DNA of 22,518 nucleotides from Pelagibius sp050290145 (GTDB lineage Bacteria; Pseudomonadota; Alphaproteobacteria; Kiloniellales; Kiloniellaceae): the NCBI GenBank assembly GCA_050290145.1, contig JBNKHC010000115.1, positions 1 to 22,518 of the forward strand. Reading direction: 5' to 3'. Below are positions 14,724-21,568 of this stretch, in pieces. The notes beneath the pieces are model-generated. The model saw only the letters and a list, made by a program, of their open reading frames with translations, had not been told where the DNA came from and searched no databases. The first letter of the stretch is position 1, and each line of letters begins with the position of its first letter. The position numbers and the translations under genes were made by a program.

Positions 14724-15895
14724 GCGACCGCAACCTGCTGCCCGGCGACCGCCTGGACCACTACGTCAACGAAGCGCCCTTCGACCCCTATCAAGTCGAG
14801 AAGCTGACACCGCAGCAGGAGCGTTACTACCAGGCCAGCGAGTGGCGCATCATGTGGTGGCGCTTCTGCCGCCACCGCGTCGCCCTGTGGTCGGGCATCT
14901 TCCTGTTGCTGGTCTACGCCAGCGTCGTGATCTGCGAGTTCGTCGCGCCCTACAATCTGCACAGCCGCGACATCAAGCACATCTACGCGCCGCCCCAGGC
15001 GCTGCACTTCTTCCACGAGGGCCAGTTCATCGGCCCCTTCGTCTACGGCTTCGATACCGAGATGGACATGGAGAGACTGCAGCGCGTCTACAAGCCGAAC
15101 CTCGAGAAGGTGCAGCCCCTGCGCTTCTTCTGCCGCGGCGACAGCTACGATTTCTGGGGCGAGTTCGAGGCCGACCTGCACCTCTTCTGTCCGGCCGAGC
15201 GCGGCACCGCCTTCCTCTTCGGCACCGACCGCCTGGGCCGTGACATGCTGAGCCGCATCATCTATGGCGCGCGAATCTCGCTCACCATCGGCCTCATCGC
15301 CGTCGCCATCTCCTTCGTCCTCGGCGTCGTCATCGGCGGCGCCGCGGGCTATTTCGGCGGCTTCATCGATGCGCTGACTCTGCGCTCCATCGAGATCATC
15401 CGTTCCTTCCCGGAGATCCCGCTGTTCATGACCCTGTCGGCGCTGCTGCCGGTGACCTGGAGCCCCATCGGCGTCTTCGCCGGCATCTCGGTCATCATCG
15501 GCTTCCTGGAATGGCCGGGCCTCGCCCGCGCCGTGCGCGCCAAGATCCTCTCCCTGCGCGAGGAGGACTTCACCACCGCCGCGCAGCTCATGGGCGCCTC
15601 CCCGGCACGCATCATCGGACGCCACCTGCTGCCCAGCTTCACCAGCCACCTGATCGCCTCGGTCACCCTGGCGATCCCCACGGCGATCCTCGGCGAGACG
15701 GCGCTGTCCTTCCTCGGTATCGGGCTGCGTGCGCCGGTCACTTCCTGGGGTGTGGTGCTGAACGAAGCGCAGGACATCAGCGTGGTCGCGGTCTTTCCCT
15801 GGCTGATGCTGCCGGTGGTGCCGCTGTTCCTGGTGGTGCTGGCCTTCAACTTCCTGGGCGACGGCCTGCGCGACGCCGCCGATCCCTACAAGTAG
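14720..15895 (+). CDS. Peptide-type ABC importer permease (DppC/YejE-like) with large periplasmic insertion
   Basis: 391 aa, partner of the preceding permease. A cytoplasmic N-terminal tail (1-52) precedes helix 1 (about 53-75). About 110 residues of hydrophilic, aromatic-rich sequence (76-185) follow before helix 2, including Cys138 and Cys157, which could form a disulfide in the periplasm, and the family motif FGTDRLGRDMLSR (167-179). The EAA loop (TTAAQLMGASPARIIGRHLLP) and the C-terminal NFLGDGLRDAADP are classical for the C-type permeases. ATG overlaps the previous stop. The insertion is longer than in ordinary DppC and resembles YejE-type proteins (family knowledge). It ends 6 bp before the convergent cyclase gene. 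Confidence 0.92.
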   Translation: MSDRNLLPGDRLDHYVNEAPFDPYQVEKLTPQQERYYQASEWRIMWWRFCRHRVALWSGIFLLLVYASVVICEFVAPYNLHSRDIKHIYAPPQALHFFHEGQFIGPFVYGFDTEMDMERLQRVYKPNLEKVQPLRFFCRGDSYDFWGEFEADLHLFCPAERGTAFLFGTDRLGRDMLSRIIYGARISLTIGLIAVAISFVLGVVIGGAAGYFGGFIDALTLRSIEIIRSFPEIPLFMTLSALLPVTWSPIGVFAGISVIIGFLEWPGLARAVRAKILSLREEDFTTAAQLMGASPARIIGRHLLPSFTSHLIASVTLAIPTAILGETALSFLGIGLRAPVTSWGVVLNEAQDISVVAVFPWLMLPVVPLFLVVLAFNFLGDGLRDAADPYK

Positions 15896-15901
15896 CGCTC
15901 T

Positions 15902-17230
15902 CTAAGGCGCAATGACCACCAGGTCTAGCGGCGTGTCGACCCCGGCCACTTCGACTGCTTCGACGTACTGCTTCTCCGCCGCGGGCCTGTAGCCCTGGGC
16001 GATGGCCTTGTCGTAACTGGCACGGTCGCAGAGCGCGCGCACGTCGAGTTCCTTGTTGTGCTTTTCCAGCTTGGCCGAGAGGTTCACCGCCTCGCCGATG
16101 ACGGTGTATTCCAGGCGGGTGTCGTCACCGACCGCGCCGAAGAGGATCGGACCGGTGGCCACGGCACCGTTGACCTGAGGACAGTAGCGCCCCGCCGCTT
16201 CGCAGTCGGCCTGCCAGTCGGCCGCCACGGCGATGATCTCTTCCAGGGCGCGCAGCGCGTCGGCGGCATAGCTGGCCGAGGGCTGCGCCGCGCCGAAGGT
16301 CGCCAGAATCCCGTCGCCGAGAAACTTGTCGATGCTGCCGCCGTGGCGCCGGATCACCGGCGCCATGTGCTGCTGGTATTCGTTGAGCAGCTGCATCACC
16401 TCTTCCGGCGGCGCGGCGGCGGCCAGTCGCGTGAAGCCGCGCATGTCGAGATTGAGGATCGCCGCCTCGCGCATCTCGCCGCTGCCGGCGCGGATATGAT
16501 CTTCGGCGCCGGTGATGCGCTCGGCGATCTCCGGCGCGAAGAAGCGCGACAGCTCGCGCGCAGCGCTGCCTTCGGCGGTGGCGCGCACCAGCAGTCCCTT
16601 GGCGCGGTACAGCGCCACGGCGATCAGGGCGGTGACCACCAGGATCGAGATGATCTTGTCGAACTCCGCGCCCAGCAGCACCGTGTTGGAGGTGAGGTAG
16701 GCGACGTAGTCGCGCGTGATCATGGTGTCGACAGGGTCGGCATAGACCACGTAGACGATAAGCGCGCCCCAGCCGAGCGCCGCGAGCAGGCCGGCGAGTA
16801 CGACGAAGCGGGCGTCGAAGCGCAGCGCCCGGAGCGCGATGAAGATGAAGACGTAGAGCAGCGTCGGCGCCTTCAGATAGAAGGAGGGAGGCTGCATGTA
16901 CTGGATGTGGAACGACCAGATCAGCACCATCAGCAGCGTGATGTCGAAGAAGACCGAAGCGGCCAGCGCCCAGTCCGGCAGGCGGGCGAGGTGCGCCCAG
17001 GCGACGCGCACCAGGGTCAGCGCCAGGTAGATGCCGAGCGCCCAGGGCACCGGCGCGAAATCCAGCGCTTCGGGTTTCGGGGAGAGGAAGTAGAGCGTGC
17101 CGAAGGTCAGCACGATGGCGAGCTGCACCCAGGAGATAAGGCGCTCCGTCGCGTCTTCCTGGTCGCGGACCGCCGCGCGCACCCGCTCCGGCAGGCCGGC
17201 CTCCGGATCCTTGCGCCACCAGCTCAACAT
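15902..17230 (-). CDS. Membrane-bound class III adenylate/guanylate cyclase
   Basis: 442 aa. N-terminal half with about six membrane helices (near 34-50, 62-80, 88-108, 122-137, 142-162, 192-210), a short linker, then a C-terminal cyclase homology domain (about 250-442). Metal aspartates are Asp262 (NLDMRGF) and Asp306 (LGDG); the purine-selecting pair is Lys302 and Thr376, the Lys/Thr combination common in bacterial adenylate cyclases; the transition-state pair is Asn383 and Lys387, Lys standing where Arg is usual. ATG at 17230 is chosen because GAGGA lies 8 bases upstream; a GTG at 17257 lacks a ribosome site. Production of cAMP is the likeliest activity. It could supply the ligand for the cNMP-binding protein at 1224 (inference). 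Confidence 0.9.
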   Translation of the reverse strand: MLSWWRKDPEAGLPERVRAAVRDQEDATERLISWVQLAIVLTFGTLYFLSPKPEALDFAPVPWALGIYLALTLVRVAWAHLARLPDWALAASVFFDITLLMVLIWSFHIQYMQPPSFYLKAPTLLYVFIFIALRALRFDARFVVLAGLLAALGWGALIVYVVYADPVDTMITRDYVAYLTSNTVLLGAEFDKIISILVVTALIAVALYRAKGLLVRATAEGSAARELSRFFAPEIAERITGAEDHIRAGSGEMREAAILNLDMRGFTRLAAAAPPEEVMQLLNEYQQHMAPVIRRHGGSIDKFLGDGILATFGAAQPSASYAADALRALEEIIAVAADWQADCEAAGRYCPQVNGAVATGPILFGAVGDDTRLEYTVIGEAVNLSAKLEKHNKELDVRALCDRASYDKAIAQGYRPAAEKQYVEAVEVAGVDTPLDLVVIAP

Positions 17231-17397
17231 GCCGCTGTCCTCTTTGCCCCTCGCCACCGGCGCGCCCGCAGCCGTGGCCGGGCCGCCGCGCTAAACCGGA
17301 TATGGCGGCGGCGGCCGCTCACCTGCACGTCACTTCTGCGTGACCGGCGGACGCCGCCGGGCCGGGCACCGCAGCGCCCTGCCGCAGGCATGGAAAA

Positions 17398-18231
17398 TCA
17401 CGGGCGCAGAACGCACCCTTCCTGCGCCACCACCGTGCCCGGCCGCGCGGCCTCCGCCTGCTTGGCGACCTGGTCCATAAAGGCGTCGTCGTGGCCGGGA
17501 TCGTGATGGAAGATCACCAGCCGCCCGACCCCCGCCTTGTCGCAGAGGCGGACCCCCTCCTGCCAGGTGGAGTGACCCCAGTTGCGATACCTGGGGAACT
17601 CGTCATCGGTGTAGGTGCAGTCGTAGATCACCAGGTCGGCGCCTTCGATCAGCTCCAGGACGTTGCGGTCGGGCTTGCCCTCGACGTGCTCGGTGTCGGT
17701 GACGTAGCAGATCGACTTGCCGGCGAAGTCGACACGGTAGCCGGTGGCGCCGTTGGGGTGGTTGAGCGGCGCGGTGATGAGGCGCACCCCGGGCTTTGGC
17801 TCCAGCACGTCGCCGGCGGTGAAGTCGTGGAAGGAGACGTTGGCCGCGAAGATCTTCGGCGGCACCGGAAACAGCGGCGCGTTCATGAACTGCACCAGGA
17901 CGTCGTGCAGCGTCAGCTCCGGCACCAGGTGGCCGGCCCAGAGGCGGATGCGGTTACGCTTGTCGAACAGCGGCGCGAAGAAGGGCAGGCCGACGATGTG
18001 GTCGTGATGGGTATGGGTGAGGAAGATATCGGCTTCCAGGGCGCCGTTTTCACAGAGCTGCTTGCCCAGCGGGCGCAGGCCCGTACCGGCGTCGAAGATC
18101 AGCAGCTTTTCGCCGCAGCGTACTTCCAGGCAGGAGGTATTCCCGCCGTATCGCAAGTAGCTGTCGCCAGGACAGGAGATCGAACCGCGGGTGCCCCAGA
18201 AGCGAACGAAAAAATCTGAACCGTTCTGCAA
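17398..18231 (-). CDS. MBL-fold metallohydrolase (PhnP-like group)
   Basis: About 277 aa. Starts with RFWGTRGSI (10-18), typical of MBL-fold hydrolases related to PhnP and some cyclic-phosphodiester hydrolases. Metal ligands are present as HTHHDH (His73, His75, Asp77, His78), with later VTDTEH, GHSTWQEG and FHHDPGHDD segments carrying further ligands. No signal peptide. The start is uncertain: TTG at 18231 has GAAGGGA about 10 bases upstream and places the core strand near the N-terminus; GTG at 18258 or TTG at 18321 would add 9 or 30 residues. It lies upstream of the cyclase on the same strand (167-bp gap), so co-regulation is possible. Substrate not identifiable. Confidence 0.85.
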   Translation of the reverse strand: MQNGSDFFVRFWGTRGSISCPGDSYLRYGGNTSCLEVRCGEKLLIFDAGTGLRPLGKQLCENGALEADIFLTHTHHDHIVGLPFFAPLFDKRNRIRLWAGHLVPELTLHDVLVQFMNAPLFPVPPKIFAANVSFHDFTAGDVLEPKPGVRLITAPLNHPNGATGYRVDFAGKSICYVTDTEHVEGKPDRNVLELIEGADLVIYDCTYTDDEFPRYRNWGHSTWQEGVRLCDKAGVGRLVIFHHDPGHDDAFMDQVAKQAEAARPGTVVAQEGCVLRP

Positions 18232-18360
18232 AATGCCAGTATCCCTTCGGTCCGACACTCTATAACAAGGCCTGACAATCCAGGCCCAAATGCCCGGCCG
18301 ACCAGACAAAATTCTTTGCAATAATTGATGTACTCTAACCTCTTGACCGAAAACGCCCCA

Positions 18361-18393
18361 ATGAAATTTAGGCCGCTGCGGGCCCTGACGTGA
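18361..18393 (+). other. Possible 10-codon leader reading frame of the MFS gene
   Basis: ATG at 18361 opens a frame encoding MKFRPLRALT; its TGA overlaps the MFS GTG start as GTGA. The MFS start has no good ribosome site of its own, so translation of this leader could couple to it. No clear ribosome site precedes the ATG either, so the frame may be fortuitous. Confidence 0.25.
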
Positions 18394-19625
18394 GCGAGCT
18401 GCAGCGCACGCGGCTGGCCCTGGTGGTGCTGGGCCTCGCCCTGGTCGTCTACGCCGCCTTCAGCCAGTTCAAGCTTCCGGTTGTCCTGCCGGTTTTGCTG
18501 GACACCTACAGTTACGGGCGGGTGCTGGCCGGCGGCTTCATGTCGATCTTCGCCGTCTTCGGCATCCTGCTGTCGGTGCCCATCGGCCGCCTGGTGGCGC
18601 GGCACGGCGCGTTGCGGCTGGTCATGGCGGCCCTGCCGGTCATGGGCCTGGGCGCCGCCGTCTGCCTGATGGCGCCGGAATCCGGCACGGTGATGCTGGT
18701 CGGCCGCGGCCTGGAGGGCGCCGCCTTCGCCGCCCTGGCGGTGGCGGGACCGGCGCTGGCCACCGCAAATGCTGCGCCGCAGCATCGCGCCCTGGTGATC
18801 GGCCTGATCTCCGCCTGGATGCCCAGCGGGCAGCTGCTCGCCACCCTGATCGGCCCGCTGGCGCTGCACACCACCGGTTGGCAGGGCCTCTGGTGGGTCT
18901 GCCTGCTGCTCGCCGCGCTGCTGGTCGTCTGGACCTTCGTCATGATGCGCAGCGGGCCACGCGGCACCACGCGGCGCACCGGCGACGACAGCGCGCCGGC
19001 GCCGGCCTGGACCCGCGCACAGTGGATCGCCCTGCTGCTGACCGCCAGCGCCTTCATGCTCTGGTCCGGGCAGTACATCGCCTACATGACCTGGCTGCCG
19101 GCCTACCTGGTCGAGGTGCAGGGCCTCGCCGTCGACAGCGCCCTCTACGGCTATCTCATCCCCGTGGTGCTGGTCGGCGTCTTCAACGTCACCACCGGCT
19201 TCCTGATGCAGCGCGGGCACAAACCGCAGCGCCTGCTGTTCGGCGCCGTGGTCATCCAGGCGGGGATCTGGTGGCTGCTTCCGGTGACCGGAAGCGGGCT
19301 GGGCGGGCTCGTCTCGCTGATCGTCTACGGCATCACCTCCGGCATCGCGCCGACCTGCCTCTTCGCGCTCTCGGCGCATCTGGTGGCCAAGCCCAACGAA
19401 GCCGCGCGCGCCTTCGGCGTCACCATGACCGGACGAAACCTGGGAGTGCTCGGCGGGCCGCTGCTGCTGGCCCTGTCGGTGGAGCTGAGCGGCGGCTGGC
19501 TGGCCGGCAGCCTGCTCTTCGCCGGCGTTACCACCCTGGCGGTGGTGGTCTGCGTGCTGCTGCTGTTCATCGTGCCGCACGTCGAGGCGCAGACGCTGCG
19601 CCCGGCGGCGGGCGTCGCCGACTAG
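18390..19625 (+). CDS. Major facilitator superfamily transporter (CynX/NimT-like)
   Basis: 411 aa with about 12 hydrophobic helices and a central hydrophilic loop (about 187-210). The loop between helices 2 and 3 has the MFS signature form GRLVARHGALR, and helix 5 carries a glycine/proline-rich segment (SAWMPSGQLLATLIGP). The general pattern resembles cyanate/nitroimidazole-type permeases, but the substrate is not assignable. The start is constrained: an in-frame TAG lies at 18369-18371 and GTG at 18390 is the only start before the first helix. That GTG overlaps the stop of a 10-codon ATG reading frame (18361-18393). Divergent from the MBL hydrolase and convergent with the response regulator. 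Confidence 0.88.
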   Translation: MSELQRTRLALVVLGLALVVYAAFSQFKLPVVLPVLLDTYSYGRVLAGGFMSIFAVFGILLSVPIGRLVARHGALRLVMAALPVMGLGAAVCLMAPESGTVMLVGRGLEGAAFAALAVAGPALATANAAPQHRALVIGLISAWMPSGQLLATLIGPLALHTTGWQGLWWVCLLLAALLVVWTFVMMRSGPRGTTRRTGDDSAPAPAWTRAQWIALLLTASAFMLWSGQYIAYMTWLPAYLVEVQGLAVDSALYGYLIPVVLVGVFNVTTGFLMQRGHKPQRLLFGAVVIQAGIWWLLPVTGSGLGGLVSLIVYGITSGIAPTCLFALSAHLVAKPNEAARAFGVTMTGRNLGVLGGPLLLALSVELSGGWLAGSLLFAGVTTLAVVVCVLLLFIVPHVEAQTLRPAAGVAD

Positions 19626-19667
19626 CGCGTCAAACGAGGACGAAGGACGCCCGGATACCCCGCGCCC

Positions 19668-20363
19668 TCAAGGTACCAGTCGATAACCGCCGGGCTCGGT
19701 GACCAGGATCTCGGCCGCCGAGGGGTCCTCTTCGATCTTCTGGCGCAGCCGGTAGACGTGGGTCTCCAGCGTGTGGGTGGTAACCCCGGCGTTGTAGCCC
19801 CAGACCTCGCCCAGCAGCTTGTCGCGGCCGACGACCGCGTCGCCGCTGCGGTAGAGGTACTTCAGGATCGAAGTTTCCTTTTCCGTCAGCCGCACCTTCT
19901 TCTTCGATTCGCCGTGGGTCAGCAGCTTGGCGCTGGGGCGGAAGGTGTAGGGGCCGATGGTGAAGACCGCGTCCTCGCTCTGCTCGTGCTGGCGCAGCTG
20001 CGCGCGCATGCGCGCCAGCAGCACGCCCAGGCGAAAGGGCTTGGTCACGTAGTCGTTGGCGCCGGCGTCCAGCGCCAGGATGGTGTCGGCGTCGGACTCC
20101 GCCGCGGTCAACATGATGATCGGCGACTTCACCCCGCCGCGCCGCATCAGGCGGCAGACCTCGCGCCCGTCCATGTCGGGCAGGCCCACGTCCAGCAGGA
20201 TCAGGTCGTAGTAGTCGGCCTTGGCCTTTTCCATGCCCTCGGCGGCGGTCGCCGCCTCGGCCGTGTCGAACTCTTCGTGCAGCCGCAGCTGCTCGCTCAA
20301 TGATTGGCGAAGCGCCTCGTCATCGTCGATCAGAAGGATTTTCTTGCCGCTTGCGCCGGTCAT
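19668..20363 (-). CDS. OmpR/PhoB-family response regulator (orphan)
   Basis: 231 aa DNA-binding regulator. Receiver domain (about 8-120) with acidic pocket Asp13/Asp14/Asp15, phospho-acceptor Asp58 in LILLDVGLPDMDG, switch Thr86 and conserved Lys108 in YVTKPF. The C-terminal winged helix (about 135-231) contains LTEKETSILKYL, LLGEVWGY and a recognition helix TLETHVYRLRQKIE, ending in the usual GGYRLVP hairpin. No histidine kinase gene is adjacent. It lies 70 bp downstream of the alpha/beta hydrolase gene on the same strand, so it may be co-transcribed, and it converges with the MFS gene. Target genes are unknown. Confidence 0.93.
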   Translation of the reverse strand: MTGASGKKILLIDDDEALRQSLSEQLRLHEEFDTAEAATAAEGMEKAKADYYDLILLDVGLPDMDGREVCRLMRRGGVKSPIIMLTAAESDADTILALDAGANDYVTKPFRLGVLLARMRAQLRQHEQSEDAVFTIGPYTFRPSAKLLTHGESKKKVRLTEKETSILKYLYRSGDAVVGRDKLLGEVWGYNAGVTTHTLETHVYRLRQKIEEDPSAAEILVTEPGGYRLVP

Positions 20364-20433
20364 CTGCGACGTCCGATTCCCTAACCCACCCGAAACCTGT
20401 GATTTCCTCAGATAGCACCGCTACCCCCGGGGT

Positions 20434-21330
20434 TCAAGGCAACCCCCGGTGGAGCAAATGCTGCACTGCAACGTGAAGCGCGTGATCCCGCTCCGCCAAG
20501 GCGTCGACCGCGGTGAAGTGGTGCAGCCCGGTCATGTCCACTTCCCCCAGCGGCAGGCCGCGCGCCTGCCAGGCGGCGGCGTACTCGGCGTGCTGGCGCA
20601 GGAACTCGCTGGTTTCCTCCGAGCCCACGGCGAGCAGCAGCGGCGGCGCCGCGGCCGGCAGGCAGTGCAGCGGGCTCCAGGGTAAGGCTTCTTCCGGGGC
20701 GATGTGCAGAACCTTGTTGTGATAGCTGAGCCGGATGGGCTCCAGGTCGTAGACGCCGGAGATCGAACAGCCGCCCGCCAGCAGGCCGGCAGGCAGCCCG
20801 GCCTGAAAGGCCGGCCAGTCGGTGGAGGCCGCCATGGCGGCCAGGTGGCCGCCGGCGGAATGCCCGGCCACGACGATGCGCGCCGGATCGATGCCGTAGT
20901 CCCCTGCGTGGCGGTAGAGCCAGGCCAGCGCGCGGCGCGTCTGAACGATCATCTCGCCGATCTTGGTGTCCGGCGCCAGGCCATAGTTCAGGCTGGCGAA
21001 GGCGACGCCGGTCTCGACGAAGGCCGGTGCCATGTAGCTGTAGTCGCCCTTGTCCAGCGCCTGCCAATAACCGCCGTGGATGAAGGCCAGCAGCGGCGTG
21101 GCTTCGCTTCCGGCGACCGGGAAGAGGTCGAGGGTTTCGGCCGGGTCCGCGCCGTAGGGCAGGTCCAGGTGGCCCGGCAGGCGCTGGCGTACGGCGGCGC
21201 TGTCGCGCGCCCAGCGCTCGAAGAACTGCGGGTGCTCCGGCCAGCGGGCGCGCAGGTTCAGCTCGCGGTCCAGCGCCGCCTGGTCGTAGTCACGGAATAC
21301 CGGGACGCCGCCGTTCTCATCACTCGCCAT
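20434..21330 (-). CDS. Alpha/beta hydrolase of the HGGYW (arylformamidase-like) group
   Basis: 298 aa. Oxyanion-hole motif HGGYW at 85-89, nucleophile elbow GHSAGGH with Ser158, an acid candidate in VGSEET (Glu238/Glu239), and His270/His271 in GLHHF complete a serine-hydrolase triad. HGGYW is typical of kynurenine formamidases and of related short-chain carboxylesterases; no tryptophan-degradation gene is nearby, so the substrate stays open. ATG at 21330 has AGGGGGAAGG about 7 bases upstream. No signal peptide, so cytoplasmic. First gene of a possible pair with the response regulator and divergent from ribA across a 238-bp region. Confidence 0.85.
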   Translation of the reverse strand: MASDENGGVPVFRDYDQAALDRELNLRARWPEHPQFFERWARDSAAVRQRLPGHLDLPYGADPAETLDLFPVAGSEATPLLAFIHGGYWQALDKGDYSYMAPAFVETGVAFASLNYGLAPDTKIGEMIVQTRRALAWLYRHAGDYGIDPARIVVAGHSAGGHLAAMAASTDWPAFQAGLPAGLLAGGCSISGVYDLEPIRLSYHNKVLHIAPEEALPWSPLHCLPAAAPPLLLAVGSEETSEFLRQHAEYAAAWQARGLPLGEVDMTGLHHFTAVDALAERDHALHVAVQHLLHRGLP

Positions 21331-21476
21331 GGCCAGGCCTTCCCCCTGTGGTCACCGGCTTCCTCCTTTCGGGGCTTCGGCTCCCATCCGGGCGGTGCAC
21401 GGTCATTGCGCTACCGAAACGCTGGCGTTTTCCGGCAACGGCACTTATGTGTTGCGTGGAATGGCGTCCCGCCCCC

Positions 21477-21488
21477 CCCTGATCAGGG
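21477..21488. promoter_or_regulatory. 12-bp palindrome upstream of ribA, possible operator
   Basis: CCCTGATCAGGG is a perfect 12-bp palindrome in the divergent hydrolase/ribA region, about 28 bp before the candidate -35 of ribA. It lies within a larger interrupted inverted repeat (CCCGCCC at 21468-21474, GGGCGGG at 21502-21508). Suggestive of a protein site; no factor is identified. Confidence 0.3.
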
Positions 21489-21499
21489 TTCGGGGACGT

Positions 21500-21534
21500 C
21501 CGGGCGGGCGCCACCGTGACACAGCGCCGCCCGG
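21500..21534. repeat. Long GC inverted repeat around the candidate ribA -35 element
   Basis: The left arm CCGGGCGGGCGC (21500-21511) and right arm GCGCCGCCCGG (21524-21534) pair over 11 bp with one bulged G. The 12-base loop contains GTGACA. No T-tract follows on either strand, so a terminator is unlikely; an operator covering the promoter is more plausible. Confidence 0.4.
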
Positions 21535-21544
21535 CCCGTAAAGT
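21516..21544 (+). promoter_or_regulatory. Candidate sigma70-type promoter of ribA
   Basis: GTGACA (5 of 6 matches to the -35 consensus) and TAAAGT (4 of 6 to the -10) are separated by exactly 17 bp. A start near 21551 would leave a leader of about 18 nt, too short for an FMN riboswitch; none is seen in the 238-bp gap. Confidence 0.4.
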
Positions 21545-21568
21545 GACTATTTAAACCCTGGCCAAGCG

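Noticed and set aside
17329..17344. GTCAC-N6-GTGAC inverted repeat as a CRP site upstream of the cyclase
   Set aside because: The half-sites have the opposite orientation to the GTGA-N6-TCAC core of CRP sites, and the arms are only 5 bp.
18260..18290. TATAGA-containing promoter for the MBL hydrolase
   Set aside because: No -35-like element at acceptable spacing; not enough to annotate, though it would fit the TTG start at 18231.
20428..20446. Hairpin across the hydrolase stop codon as an intrinsic terminator
   Set aside because: Only six contiguous pairs plus a mismatch, and no T-tract follows on the minus strand; it may just reflect GC-rich sequence.
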